DNA of 27,932 nt from contig LIIK01000036.1 of NCBI GenBank assembly GCA_001421095.1, forward strand, positions 1-27,932. The letters are read 5' to 3'. The stretch comes from Candidatus [Bacteroides] periocalifornicus. GTDB lineage: Bacteria > Bacteroidota > Bacteroidia > Bacteroidales > CAJPTX01. Under the pieces are notes generated by a model. The model had not been told where the DNA came from. It saw nothing but the letters and a program-made list of their open reading frames with translations, and made no database searches. Each line of letters starts with the position of its first letter. Positions within the stretch are counted from its first letter, which is position 1. A program made the position numbers and the translations under genes. Below, piece after piece: positions 1 to 8,897 of the stretch.

Positions 1-63
1 ACCTCCCCTACCAAGGGCGCAATAGCCAATCTCGAAAATTGATAGAAAGGTGATTCTTTATCA

Positions 64-263
64 CGACGCGGCGCGCCGCGTCGCTACGATCTTCGAGAAA
101 TGGGATTTCTTGATTGAAAACGATTTACGCGCAAGAAGGGAAAATCCTCCAAAAAGATTGAACATCTACAGGCCTTTCGCCGCGGTTTCCCCTTTGGAAT
201 ACGGCGGTTTAAATCCTATTCCTCCGTTCCTCGAAGGGCGTAGCGACGCGGCGTGCCGCGTCG
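64..263. repeat. ~200-bp palindrome-ended MITE-like element, copy 1
   Basis: It begins (64-83) and ends (244-263) with a 20-nt palindrome of the form CGACGCGGC-NN-GCCGCGTCG. The inner flanks are also inverted copies: GCTACG..CTTCGAGAAA on the left and its complement TTCCTCGAAGGGCGTAGC on the right. Together these give terminal inverted repeats of about 38 bp. The ~125-bp interior carries the GCGCAAGAAGGGAAAATCC segment and the ATACGGCGGTTTAAA segment shared by all copies. No transposase is encoded. Confidence 0.8.
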
Positions 264-436
264 TGATCCCCCCTTCACGCCTCCCACCTAGGAGACTTTA
301 CGGTTTTCACTACGGCGCGGCGCGCCTAAGGGGCACGCCGCATTCGTTAGGGAGGGCACTCGCTGCGCTCGGCACCTCCCCTACCAAGAGCGCAATCGCC
401 AATCGCGCCAATTGGTAGAAAGGTGATTCTTTATCA

Positions 437-636
437 CGACGCGGCGCACCGCGTCGCTACCGTCTTCGAGAAATGGAATTTCTTGATTGAAAACGATTTA
501 CGCGCAAGAAGGGAAAATCCCCCAAAAAGATTGAACCTCTACAGGCCTTTCGCCGCAGTTTCCCTTTTGGAATACGGCGGTTTAAAACCTATTCTCCAGT
601 TTCTCGGAGGGCGTAGCGATGCGGCGTGCCGCGTCG
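437..636. repeat. ~200-bp palindrome-ended MITE-like element, copy 2
   Basis: Same length (200 bp) and orientation as the copy at 64-263. The end palindromes at 437-456 and 617-636 each carry an arm substitution (CACC on the left, CGATGC on the right). It lies in the second unit of the 373-bp tandem duplication. ATCA precedes and TGAT follows both of these copies, which extends the inverted ends by four bases. Confidence 0.8.
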
Positions 637-720
637 TGATCCCCCTCTATGCCGTTCCCATTGATAATCAATCTCCCCGATGCCTCCATGCGCATATCAT
701 GCCACCCTGCATACCTTCCA

Positions 721-811
721 CTTTTCGCCGCGGGCCCCCTTTTGGAATACGGCGGTTTAAAACCTATTCTCCCCTTTCTCGGAGGACGTAGCGATGCGGC
801 GTGCCGCGTCG
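721..811. repeat. Partial MITE-like element (right half only)
   Basis: This matches the right half of the ~200-bp element: the TTTGGAATACGGCGGTTTAA segment, then CTCGGAGGACGTAG and an end palindrome at 792-811 with one arm mismatch. The left half is absent. The sequence upstream (about 649-720) is a spacer containing CCCGATGCCTCCATGCGC. A further solitary end palindrome lies at 927-946. Confidence 0.7.
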
Positions 812-1042
812 TGCTCCCCCCATTCGCAGTTCCCGTTGATGCCCCCGTAAGCGCAAATGATGGTCGGTGCCGCATGCGCCGCATCACCCTCCCCGCAATG
901 CCGACGATTAGGGGCGGCGTTTGTAGCGACGCGGCGTGCCGCGTCGCGCCCCAAAACACCGCATCGCACCCCAAACGCCCACCGCCACCATCAGCGTATA
1001 CCATCCCCACACCAACTCCGTACCATCGCCGTACCTTCGCCG

Positions 1043-1086
1043 CTACATGTTCGGGTTTCGCCTTAAAGCGAAACCCGAACATGTAG
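1043..1086. repeat. 19-bp perfect hairpin with 6-nt loop
   Basis: The left arm 1043-1061 (CTACATGTTCGGGTTTCGC) is perfectly complementary to 1068-1086, with CTTAAA as the loop. Flanking segments are also related in inverted orientation (CCGTACCTTCGCCG on the left, CGGCGAAGGTGCGG on the right), so an imperfect palindrome extends over roughly 1011-1125. There is no T-tract after either arm, so it does not look like a simple intrinsic terminator. It could be a cruciform-forming repeat or a remnant of a mobile element end. Confidence 0.85.
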
Positions 1087-1237
1087 TTGAGTTGGTATTT
1101 AGTTGGTACGGCGAAGGTGCGGAGCAGATACCTAGAACTTATTATTGGTACGCAGTTCCTGTTCACCTTCCCCCTACCCTATAGCATCGCGATACTTTCG
1201 ACCGCGCTACTACTCCTCCACCCCCACGGCGCATAGA

Positions 1238-1277
1238 AAACGGAGGTGGACAACCCCCTGGTCACCCACCTCCGTTT
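1238..1277 (-). terminator. Candidate terminator of the aryl polyene operon
   Basis: The arms 1238-1249 (AAACGGAGGTGG) and 1266-1277 are perfectly complementary over 12 bp with a 16-nt loop. Read on the minus strand the stem is followed by a short run of four T. It lies 13 bp past the stop of the last cluster gene (stop at 1291-1293). The T-tract is short, so this may be a weak intrinsic terminator or an mRNA 3'-end-stabilising hairpin. Confidence 0.65.
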
Positions 1278-1290
1278 ACCATTGCTAGCC

Positions 1291-2604
1291 CTAGCGAACC
1301 CTATGGTCTATGAATTTCACCACTTTACGGCTACCAGTAGGATTCTTAAGTGCCTGCACCTCATGCTGGGGCGAGAACACTATGCGGGGCGCCACCCGGA
1401 CCTTTGCCCGAAAGAGATCCTTGAGCTCCTTGGCAAACGCCTCGCTGGGGCTGTCAGTTACCACACGGATGCTGATCTCATCGGTGCCGAGGCTATTCTC
1501 AAACACCTCCACCAGGTAATCATTCACCCCGGGCACCGCATCGAGTATATCGTAGAGCGCTGGGGGGTACATGGTGGTACCTTTGTACTTTATCATCTGC
1601 CCTTTTCTGCCAAGTAGCGGGCTAACCCTTAGGGTGTTCCGTCCGCATGAGCACGGCTGCCTGAAATGGTAGCAGACATCGCCCGTGCGGAATCGCAATA
1701 GCGGCATGGCGCGCACGCCCAGGGTGGTTATCGTCAGCTCGCCCGGTTCACCCTCTGGCACAGGGTTACCCTGCTCGTCGAGGAATTCGCAGATTATGAG
1801 GTCGGGCTGGGCATGCCCACCGCACTGACATTCGCACTCGGTGAATGAGCTTTGCATCTCGGTGCTGGCATAGGTAGAATAGAGCTCTAGCGTTGGCCAA
1901 AGGGTCTGGATACGCTCACCCAGCCTGCTCAGCGAGAGATCGGGGGTTCGAATCCCTTCGCCAATACAGATCGCCTTTCGCAGGCTACTATGCGCATAGT
2001 CTATCCCTTGATGCTGAGCGTATTCGACTAATGGAACTAGGAATGAGGGTACCACCATGCAAACCTCTGGATGGATGCGGGCGATAGTATCCCACTGCAG
2101 GGCCGGTATTCCATTGCCCACGCGCACGCTGGCCATTCCAAGCCGACGCGCGCCCATGTAGTAGGCTAGCCCGGCCATAAACCGACGGTCAAGGGTAGTC
2201 ATCAGTTGCAATCGTTGCCCTGCCACACAACCCGCCGTGCTGAAAGAGAGCCATTCATTGTATGCTAGTCGCTCCAGATCGCTGTCTGATAGCGCAAACA
2301 CCACGGGCGAACCAAGTGTTCCGCTAGTGGTTACATAATCGCGTATCTCCTGTTCTGGCACGCATACGAACTCGCCGCTGCGGCGCTGTAGATCCTCCTT
2401 AGCGGTGGTAGGGAGCTTGGCCAAATCTTCCACCATGCGGATATCGCCCGGCGTTATCCCAAGGCTTCGCATCAAGCCCCCGTAGTAGGGCGAGCGGGCG
2501 TAGAGGTAGGCGACCTCTTCGCGCAGGCGGGCATTCTGGAATTCTGCTATCGACTCAGGGCTTGCGAACTGGATCTGGGGATTCTCTACATGCTTGAATT
2601 CCAT
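1291..2604 (-). CDS. PaaK-like AMP-ligase (aryl-CoA/aryl-ACP ligase), cluster starter-unit loading
   Basis: This is an adenylate-forming enzyme of 437 residues, the usual size of phenylacetate-CoA-ligase (PaaK)-type proteins. Visible motifs are the phosphate-binding TTSGTLGSP at 92-100, YASTE, RTGD, a Cys-rich zinc-binding-like pair (CECQCGGH ... CSCGR) and a C-terminal PTGSRK carrying the likely catalytic Lys. In aryl polyene and flexirubin clusters this family activates the aromatic acid starter and loads it on an acyl carrier protein. The nearby tyrosine ammonia-lyase makes 4-coumarate the likely substrate. It is the last gene of the operon, 28 bp after the C45 gene. Loading CoA rather than ACP cannot be excluded from sequence. 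A tRNA-T-arm-like string inside the gene is coincidental. Confidence 0.85.
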   Translation of the reverse strand: MEFKHVENPQIQFASPESIAEFQNARLREEVAYLYARSPYYGGLMRSLGITPGDIRMVEDLAKLPTTAKEDLQRRSGEFVCVPEQEIRDYVTTSGTLGSPVVFALSDSDLERLAYNEWLSFSTAGCVAGQRLQLMTTLDRRFMAGLAYYMGARRLGMASVRVGNGIPALQWDTIARIHPEVCMVVPSFLVPLVEYAQHQGIDYAHSSLRKAICIGEGIRTPDLSLSRLGERIQTLWPTLELYSTYASTEMQSSFTECECQCGGHAQPDLIICEFLDEQGNPVPEGEPGELTITTLGVRAMPLLRFRTGDVCYHFRQPCSCGRNTLRVSPLLGRKGQMIKYKGTTMYPPALYDILDAVPGVNDYLVEVFENSLGTDEISIRVVTDSPSEAFAKELKDLFRAKVRVAPRIVFSPQHEVQALKNPTGSRKVVKFIDHRVR

Positions 2605-2632
2605 GTCGATTCACATTAATTACCTTTGCCCC

Positions 2633-3997
2633 TTAGCGTAATGATATGTCGAACTCAGGGCATCTCCGTAACCCAAGGCTATCAGCCCACGGGAGGCGCA
2701 GCGCGAAATAGGTACTCTTGGCACGGTCTACAGCCACCCACATCATTCCCTCTTGCGGGGCAAAAATTACGCTATGGTGGCTTTGGTACTGATTTATAGC
2801 CCCTGCCGCACCTCGGGGGAGTGGCACTCCCTTAGCCCCCCTATCATCACGCAGCACCCTGGCCACGCCTGCCGCATCTAGGCTCCGCAGGCTATCGAGC
2901 AGCTCGCGTAACCGGGTCATACGCTGCTGGCTATCGTAGGCTACCGAAGCCCTTTCGGTTACACTCCCCATAAGGAGCGGGTTGGTAAACTGGTTGGTAA
3001 CCAGCAGCTCATTGCCCTGGGGTTCGAAGAGCAGGGTGGTGTCTGGGGTTTTCTCTATCAGCACCGCCCGCTGTTCACTCGCGCTGGTGACCAAGAGGCA
3101 TTCGCTCACAAAGCAGGGACGGCTTCGGGCGATGGCGTAGGCCTCATCAATATTCTGGGCATACTGAACCATCTCTCGAGCAATGAGCGATATGGGAGTT
3201 TTGGCGCATTTGGGCAACTCCTGCGGCAGGGCATTTATCGTTACGGTTACCCCCTTCTCATTGATGCCCGATACGACCCCCATCATAGCTGGCCAAGCCA
3301 CCGATACGAATCGGTAGCCCTGCGTGGGCTGGCAGTCCATCACCATCTTATGCCGAGCGAAATCGTCGCCTAGATCCATATCAAAGTTCCGCCCTACCAA
3401 CACCCCCATCCCTCGGCTCGCAGAATCACGAAGGGCAAATGCTGTGCACCCAACCAGCCTATAGCTCTGGGCGGCATGGCCTATATCGTGCGCGGCGTGA
3501 TAGTTCAGCTGCCGCTCATAGGGAGGCCCCAGCTCGTTCGGCTCTTCACCAAAAACCTCTGCCACCCCAAAGATTTCCTTACGGTACTCCAGATTCACAT
3601 ACTCGGCCAGATGGTAATCAAATAGCACCACGAGCCTGAAAAGCAACTTCCTGTACCATCGTGAGGGTATAAACCGGTATATCTGCTGGAGAAAGGCCTC
3701 CTCTTGGTAGTGAACCAGGTCGCCCCCCATCTGTCCAGCTGCGTATCCCCTTGCGTACGGAGCACCCTCTACGTGCATGAGCCACAGTCCCCAAGCTGCC
3801 TGCTTTAGCCAATTTGGCCCCATCACGCGAAGGGTATCAGACCGCTGCAGCACCCACTGCGGACGCTCCACCACTGCTATCTGCGGGCGGCGCATATTCG
3901 CACCGTTGGTGTAGAGCCACAGCGCTATGAGCAGGGCCAGCAGTATGGCCAGCAACCCGCACAGCACACCCAACACTACCTTCAGAATCCGTTTCAT
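2633..3997 (-). CDS. C45-family autoproteolytic acyltransferase/hydrolase (Ntn-hydrolase fold)
   Basis: A 454-residue protein with one N-terminal membrane segment (about residues 5-28, after MKR), so probably membrane-anchored with the body outside the cytoplasm. The likely self-cleavage site precedes Cys184 in LVGCTAFAL, followed by a GRNFDMD segment typical of acyl-CoA:6-aminopenicillanic-acid acyltransferase-like (C45) and choloylglycine-hydrolase-like enzymes. These use the exposed N-terminal Cys as nucleophile. Its start overlaps the stop of the exporter gene by ATGA (3994-3997), so the two are probably translationally coupled. Genes of this family occur in Bacteroidota flexirubin-type clusters. 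The role inferred here is acyl transfer or amide/ester hydrolysis during attachment of the polyene to a lipid. The substrate is unknown. Confidence 0.75.
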   Translation of the reverse strand: MKRILKVVLGVLCGLLAILLALLIALWLYTNGANMRRPQIAVVERPQWVLQRSDTLRVMGPNWLKQAAWGLWLMHVEGAPYARGYAAGQMGGDLVHYQEEAFLQQIYRFIPSRWYRKLLFRLVVLFDYHLAEYVNLEYRKEIFGVAEVFGEEPNELGPPYERQLNYHAAHDIGHAAQSYRLVGCTAFALRDSASRGMGVLVGRNFDMDLGDDFARHKMVMDCQPTQGYRFVSVAWPAMMGVVSGINEKGVTVTINALPQELPKCAKTPISLIAREMVQYAQNIDEAYAIARSRPCFVSECLLVTSASEQRAVLIEKTPDTTLLFEPQGNELLVTNQFTNPLLMGSVTERASVAYDSQQRMTRLRELLDSLRSLDAAGVARVLRDDRGAKGVPLPRGAAGAINQYQSHHSVIFAPQEGMMWVAVDRAKSTYFALRLPWADSLGLRRCPEFDISLR

Positions 3998-6900
3998 ACC
4001 CCCTCCCGCACTTCTAGGCTCTGTGCCTGCATCTGGATTACAGCTCCCGTACTGGGAATTGCCACTTCTCTACCGCCCACAGTAAACATGAGTTTTACGT
4101 TCCCTTTTGCTGGCGGGAATAGCAATTCAACCCCCTCTGGATTAGACTTTAGCATCCCCTCAAGCCAAGTCGGTTCTCCTCGCAGCTCTGGGTACAGCGA
4201 GGGCGACACCACTATGGCTCTACACTCCATACCAATGTTTCCCCGAATGGGGTTCGCACAGGTAAAGCTAACGGAATCGCCCGCCAGGTAGCAGTGCTGG
4301 CAGAGTAGGCACTTATCAGCACTCTGTTCTACCCCCAGAATCTGCCGCTCGGGGGCTAGCCGCTGCAGCATGAACGGTCCTGTACCCCAACCGCTCCCGA
4401 GGTATACCACCCTCCCGTTACGTGGTAGCATGCTGTGCAGCCAGCCATACCCTTTAGCAGCCAAAAGCTCCCGCCTTGCCCCCCACTCCGCCTCTGGCCC
4501 TTTGTAGGTATAGCAGCCCAACACTTCGCGCCGTATAAAGGGGTTGTTGCCACGTCGGTAGCGTTCCACCTGCACGGCCTGCTCGCTGCGCATCAACGCT
4601 ACGACCCGTCGGGTGGTCTCCTTTACGCTAGCATCCTGCGCAAGCTCCTCTGGCGGTATAGGGCGTAGGACGTTGATGTAGGCTTCGCCAGGGAGGAGGT
4701 TGATACTCTCACCCTTAGGCAGGAGATCGTGCAGCCCGTAAATCACTACAGGCACCACCCCAACGCCCAGCTCACGTGCCATGGCAAAGGCCCCGTTGTG
4801 AAAACGTCCTATAGCCCCCGTTTTGCTCCTTGTCCCCTCCGGGAACACTATCAGGCTGAGCCCCTCGGCCAGCCTTACGCGCATGTCTGCCACCATCTGG
4901 GCCTGCCCGCGCTCTGCCCTCAGGAATCCCCCCATGCGTAGTAGCCAACCGAACGCCCTAGAATGCCACACCCACTCCTTAGACATCACCACAGCATGCG
5001 GCACTATGGCGTACAGCATCAGCAAATCGAGCATGCTCTGATGGTTCGCCACCACTATGCACGGCTTGGAGAAATCGACGGGGATCTCGTACTCCAGATA
5101 GGTTGGGCGCATAAAAAAATACCGCCTGAATACCCGCGAGGCATTGTGCACGGCATTGGTAAAAGCCCGCCTCCGCACGAGGGGGCGTAGTGGTAATATG
5201 CGCAGTACACACGCCCAAAGGAGCAAAACGAGCATCCCGCCACAGAAAAAAGCGTAGCAATAGAGCGTGCCTAGCATTCCAAAGAGGGTGAGCGGTGGCC
5301 GTTTCCTGGCTACCTGCCTATCCACTAGAACTCTAAAGAGTATTGGCGGAAGGGTGAAGGCCACCAGCACCACAACGGCCATGCCTAAAAATGATAGCGA
5401 CGAGAGCTGGCGCATGGCGGGATGCTTTGCGAGGAACAGCACCCCAAGCCCCACAACCGCGGTGAAGGCCGAGAAGAATATCGCCACCCGGTTCGACGTA
5501 AGCAGCTCCCTACCATAGCGGTAACGCTGCCCAAGCCCATCCATCACAAATATGCTGAAATCATCGCCCAACCCAAAGATAAACGTGGCGAGAATGATGT
5601 TTACAATATTGAAATTCAGCCCAATAAGCCCCATTAACCCCACGATAATCACCCAGCTCACCGCCATGGGGGTAAAGGTGATGAGGGTGGTCTCTATCCG
5701 TCCGTATGAGAATAGGAAGGCGATGAATATCAGCAGGGAAGATATACCCAGTACGGTGTAGAAATCGTTGCTCAGCACTCCCACCCACGCTCTATTCACA
5801 TACTCCCTGTCCACTATCACCAGTCCCTCCATCGCCCCAAGAGCCTGGTACACGGCATCCCGATCATCATCCCCAAGGGTTACGTAGGCTATGCAAAGGT
5901 GGTAGTTCGCGCTCCGCTCTTGCCAATAGGGGATTTCCAACCGCCCGGTATCGCAACGTTCGGTAAGCTGCTCTGTAAATGGAGAGAATGCCCCACGGGC
6001 GAACCCTTGCCGCTTGGCCGCCTCCTCTATCCGTAACCCAATCTGCCTACCTCTCCCCTGCTGGCATAGCCTTGCCCAAGCCTCCCTTCGCGCATTGAGC
6101 TGTGCTTGGGTGGGCAGCAGGCTGGCAGCACTAGAAAACCCCTCAATGCGCCCTGCCTGCTGCATGCTATCTAAGATCTCATGGAGGTGCTGGTAGCGAA
6201 CTCTAGCAAGATCCCCATCCTCAGCTGCCACCACAAAAGGCACCACACGCCCCATTCCGCCTACCAGCGCTTGCAAGGCCTGCTCTCCACTGGCTAAGTG
6301 CTGGGGCATATAGTTCAGCTTGCCCATATCGCTGTCAAAACCTACGCGCCTAGCCAGGGGGATGCTAGCCACTAGCACCGCAAGCAGCCCGATGATAAGC
6401 CCTTTGCTACGATCAAAGGCAAAGCTGTTGATACGTACAATAGCCCGATACACCATGTTCCCTTGCCCTGTAAAGGGTCTATCGGGTAGCAGGTGTGGGA
6501 GAAATACTAGGCAGAAAAGCGTGGTGCCACTAAGCGAGAGCGCTGAGAAGAGCCCGAAATCCTGCAACACCCCCGAGCTGGTGAACAGCAACCCTAAAAA
6601 CGCGCCAATCGTGGTAAAGCTGCCCACCGATAGCGGATAGGCCAGTGCCTCCACAGTGTGGCGAGCGCTGCCGCAATCATTAAAGTGGATAAGCACATGA
6701 ACTGCGTAGCTGATGGAGATGCCCAGCACCGCAACCCCGCACCCGATGGCAATAGCCGAGACGCTATGGCACATAATCCCCATCACCCCAAGCGCAAAAA
6801 GTCCCCCAAATAACACGGGAGCTGCTATCAGGGGGACAACTATCAGCTTGCGGAGTGAAAGGTAGGCAAATAGCAGGATCAGCACTACAGCTGCTAGCAC

Positions 6901-7725
6901 CGTTACCAGGGTGTCGTGCTTTATCTGCCTTGCGTTGTAAACGGCTACTGCGCTTCCACCGAAGTACTTGATATCTAATCCACTATGCAATCTTTCTGCC
7001 TGCGCCACACTCTCTTCCAGCACATGCACTAGCCTATCGTTCTGCCTGGTGTTCCCTAGGCTGTTCAATGGCACAAAAAAATACACTAGTGTGGCTAGGT
7101 CGGCACTGAAGAGATGGTTTGCATAGAGGGCATACTCCGTACCAATATCCAGCTGCTGCATGGCTGCGAGTGCTGGTCTCCCAAGTCCTAGGGGATCTGA
7201 GGGCAGCGAACGTTGGAATGCCAACCCTACTGGCGACTGCAGCATTTTCGCCTGGTGAGCTAGCACAGAGTCAGCCGCCTGTGAATTCTCTCCCACCCGT
7301 TCTAGCAAGGCAAGCCCCTTGGGAGTAGCATAGTCTGCCAGGTGATGGCTTATGTAGTCCATCAGCCCGGGTATTGCACCCTGCACATCGCCAGCAGAGG
7401 TCGTATCCAGCAGGTCGCCAGCTTGCCTCTTCACCTGGGCTACTAGGGCATCGCACACCGCCACCAGAGTGTCTGGATCGAGATCCGCCCCCTCCTTGCT
7501 CCCTAGCATCAATGTGAGCCGATCACGCTTGGCTATCGTGGCAAAGACCTCCTTGGTCATGCTTGCATTGGCTACCCGACTGGGGAAGAATACCGAAATA
7601 TCCTCGTCAAAGTCGAGCCTCAATGCCAACCCTGCGAACAGCAAAAGGCATACTGCAAGCAGCAGCAACCGCACCCGTCTTCTGGGGGCTAACCAGTCGT
7701 AAATACGCAGGAATAGGCTAGCCAT
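3994..7725 (-). CDS. Trifunctional MMPL exporter / PlsC-type acyltransferase / SAM methyltransferase-like fusion
   Basis: The start at 7725 (MASLFLRIYDW) follows a strong AGGAGG and overlaps the glycosyltransferase stop by 8 nt (ATGGCTAG), giving 1243 residues. A longer frame to 7779 is less likely. Residues ~15-800 are an MMPL/RND-type transporter with two sets of membrane helices around large soluble loops (~40-265, ~460-650). Residues ~870-1030 are a lysophospholipid acyltransferase domain with NHQSMLD (catalytic H895, D900) and FPEGTRS (961-967). Residues ~1085-1243 resemble a class I methyltransferase (YLGSGWGTG, 1108-1116) but are short. The same domain order is known in Bacteroidota flexirubin-type clusters. 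It probably moves a lipid-linked aryl polyene across the inner membrane and acylates it. Confidence 0.88.
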   Translation of the reverse strand: MASLFLRIYDWLAPRRRVRLLLLAVCLLLFAGLALRLDFDEDISVFFPSRVANASMTKEVFATIAKRDRLTLMLGSKEGADLDPDTLVAVCDALVAQVKRQAGDLLDTTSAGDVQGAIPGLMDYISHHLADYATPKGLALLERVGENSQAADSVLAHQAKMLQSPVGLAFQRSLPSDPLGLGRPALAAMQQLDIGTEYALYANHLFSADLATLVYFFVPLNSLGNTRQNDRLVHVLEESVAQAERLHSGLDIKYFGGSAVAVYNARQIKHDTLVTVLAAVVLILLFAYLSLRKLIVVPLIAAPVLFGGLFALGVMGIMCHSVSAIAIGCGVAVLGISISYAVHVLIHFNDCGSARHTVEALAYPLSVGSFTTIGAFLGLLFTSSGVLQDFGLFSALSLSGTTLFCLVFLPHLLPDRPFTGQGNMVYRAIVRINSFAFDRSKGLIIGLLAVLVASIPLARRVGFDSDMGKLNYMPQHLASGEQALQALVGGMGRVVPFVVAAEDGDLARVRYQHLHEILDSMQQAGRIEGFSSAASLLPTQAQLNARREAWARLCQQGRGRQIGLRIEEAAKRQGFARGAFSPFTEQLTERCDTGRLEIPYWQERSANYHLCIAYVTLGDDDRDAVYQALGAMEGLVIVDREYVNRAWVGVLSNDFYTVLGISSLLIFIAFLFSYGRIETTLITFTPMAVSWVIIVGLMGLIGLNFNIVNIILATFIFGLGDDFSIFVMDGLGQRYRYGRELLTSNRVAIFFSAFTAVVGLGVLFLAKHPAMRQLSSLSFLGMAVVVLVAFTLPPILFRVLVDRQVARKRPPLTLFGMLGTLYCYAFFCGGMLVLLLWACVLRILPLRPLVRRRAFTNAVHNASRVFRRYFFMRPTYLEYEIPVDFSKPCIVVANHQSMLDLLMLYAIVPHAVVMSKEWVWHSRAFGWLLRMGGFLRAERGQAQMVADMRVRLAEGLSLIVFPEGTRSKTGAIGRFHNGAFAMARELGVGVVPVVIYGLHDLLPKGESINLLPGEAYINVLRPIPPEELAQDASVKETTRRVVALMRSEQAVQVERYRRGNNPFIRREVLGCYTYKGPEAEWGARRELLAAKGYGWLHSMLPRNGRVVYLGSGWGTGPFMLQRLAPERQILGVEQSADKCLLCQHCYLAGDSVSFTCANPIRGNIGMECRAIVVSPSLYPELRGEPTWLEGMLKSNPEGVELLFPPAKGNVKLMFTVGGREVAIPSTGAVIQMQAQSLEVREGV

Positions 7726-8887
7726 TGCTTCGTTCCTCCTGGCGCGCTGGGTGAAATACCGACAGCAGGGTATAGACAATACCCCAAGTTAGCAAACCGC
7801 AACCTAGGGCTAATAGCGTGCTACCCAGCATATATTGCCCAATCCCCAAGGCTATTGTCTGCGCATTCACCTCTCCAAACTGTAGGGTTACCCCCTTTCC
7901 TAGCAGCACTCCGCCCAATGCGTAGCCAGCCCAGAGGATAAAAGGAATCGCAGGTGGCAGGCTGATGTTGGTAGCCACAAATGCCGTGAACTTGTTGAGC
8001 CGCACCACATAGGCCACGGCTAGCGCAGCTACACCCTGAAAGCCCCACAAAGGCGATAGTCCAAACCCCACGCCCAACGCTATGGCAGCCGAGGCCCTCG
8101 CATTGCTTTCCCCAATCCGTAGCACATCCTCTCGTACAAACTGCCGCCACCCCTTCCGCACAGTACGCCGAAGAGCTGCAAGCGCCCGGCGAAATAGCAA
8201 TGCCTGCGGTATCAAAGTCCAGTTGAGCGCGCTGATACGCATTACATCGCGCCAAGGCCTGAAGTGTGACACTCGCTCCGATGGCGGCGCATAGTAGACC
8301 CTTACAGGGATGCTGCGCACTGGTAACCCTCTCCATTGTGATTTTACCAATACCTCAAGCTCCCCCTCGTAGCGTGGCCAATGTATGTACGGACGCCGCA
8401 TGCAGTGGAGCGGGTAGACCCTAAAGCCAGACTGTGAATCTGCGAGTCGTTCGCCTGTGGCTGCCAGATACCAGAAATTGGAGAACCGGTTGCCGAATGA
8501 ATTCTTTGCTGGCATATTCTCCGCCTCAAAGCTCCGCGCACCCACCAAGAGGGTATCGGGGGCAAGCCGAGAGGCCTCTACCAACTTCACAATGTCGTCA
8601 GGGTAATGCTGACCGTCGCTATCAATGCTCACTGCATGGGTATAGCCTTGGTCTGCCGCCCACTCCATACCCCTATTGAGCGCGTAGCCCTTCCCACGGT
8701 TTGGGCTATAGGCCAGCACCTTTACATTGGGGTAACGCTTCAGCACTTCTGGCGTGGTATCGGTAGCACCATCATTCACCACCACCACGGGCAGCCCTTG
8801 CCGGAGCACGCCCTCTAGCACAGTGCCTAGCGTGCTGGCATTGTTGTAGGTCGGTATCACCACCACCAGACGGTACTTATCCAGCAT
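7718..8887 (-). CDS. Family 2 glycosyltransferase fused to a DUF2062 membrane domain
   Basis: 389 residues. Residues 1-~225 are a GT-A glycosyltransferase of the dolichyl-phosphate-mannose-synthase/GT2 type: VVVIPTYNNA, VVVNDGATD and the metal/nucleotide-binding DSDGQH at 89-94. Residues ~245-380 are a DUF2062-like region with several hydrophobic helices, so the enzyme is probably anchored on the inner membrane with the catalytic domain in the cytoplasm. It starts 10 bp after the upstream dehydratase and overlaps the exporter gene by 8 nt. The inferred role is adding a sugar to the polyene lipid or its carrier. Donor and acceptor cannot be read from sequence. Confidence 0.85.
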   Translation of the reverse strand: MLDKYRLVVVIPTYNNASTLGTVLEGVLRQGLPVVVVNDGATDTTPEVLKRYPNVKVLAYSPNRGKGYALNRGMEWAADQGYTHAVSIDSDGQHYPDDIVKLVEASRLAPDTLLVGARSFEAENMPAKNSFGNRFSNFWYLAATGERLADSQSGFRVYPLHCMRRPYIHWPRYEGELEVLVKSQWRGLPVRSIPVRVYYAPPSERVSHFRPWRDVMRISALNWTLIPQALLFRRALAALRRTVRKGWRQFVREDVLRIGESNARASAAIALGVGFGLSPLWGFQGVAALAVAYVVRLNKFTAFVATNISLPPAIPFILWAGYALGGVLLGKGVTLQFGEVNAQTIALGIGQYMLGSTLLALGCGLLTWGIVYTLLSVFHPARQEERSNG

Positions 8888-8897
8888 ATTCCCTCTC

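Larger units (their letters stand above)
1..650. repeat. Tandem direct duplication, 373-bp unit
   Basis: Bases from 1 onward match bases from 374 onward with a constant offset of 373, with scattered substitutions, until similarity fades shortly after 636. Each unit starts with the ACCTCCCCTACCAAG segment and carries one full ~200-bp element. The first copy may be cut by the window edge. Offsets were checked at the segment start (1 and 374), the left palindromes (64 and 437) and the right palindromes (244 and 617). Confidence 0.85.
1..1237. repeat. Gene-free repeat block downstream of the cluster
   Basis: I see no convincing gene here. The open frames in this stretch (for example 50-418 and 423-791 on plus, 1166-582 on minus) are near-identical translations of repeated DNA, are open on both strands, and match no family I know. 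The block holds a 373-bp tandem duplication, two complete ~200-bp palindrome-ended elements (64-263, 437-636), a partial right half (about 721-811), a solitary end palindrome (927-946) and a long hairpin (1043-1086). The same sequence families recur at 22.6-23.9 kb and 27.2-27.7 kb. Confidence 0.8.

Noticed and set aside
50..791. Two similar 122-codon open frames in tandem on the plus strand
   Set aside because: They are translations of the 373-bp duplicated repeat. Related frames are open on both strands in every repeat block, and neither composition nor motifs suggest a protein.
582..1166. 194-codon minus-strand frame across the repeat block
   Set aside because: It runs through the element ends and the 19-bp hairpin, contains the repeat-derived DAARRVAT string several times, and overlaps a plus-strand frame of the same origin.
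1939..1970. tRNA-like 3' end (GGGGGTTCGAATCCC followed by CGCCA) on the plus strand
   Set aside because: It lies inside the well-supported AMP-ligase gene and there is no matching 5' acceptor strand or anticodon arm upstream. The encoded residues fit the ligase family at that point.
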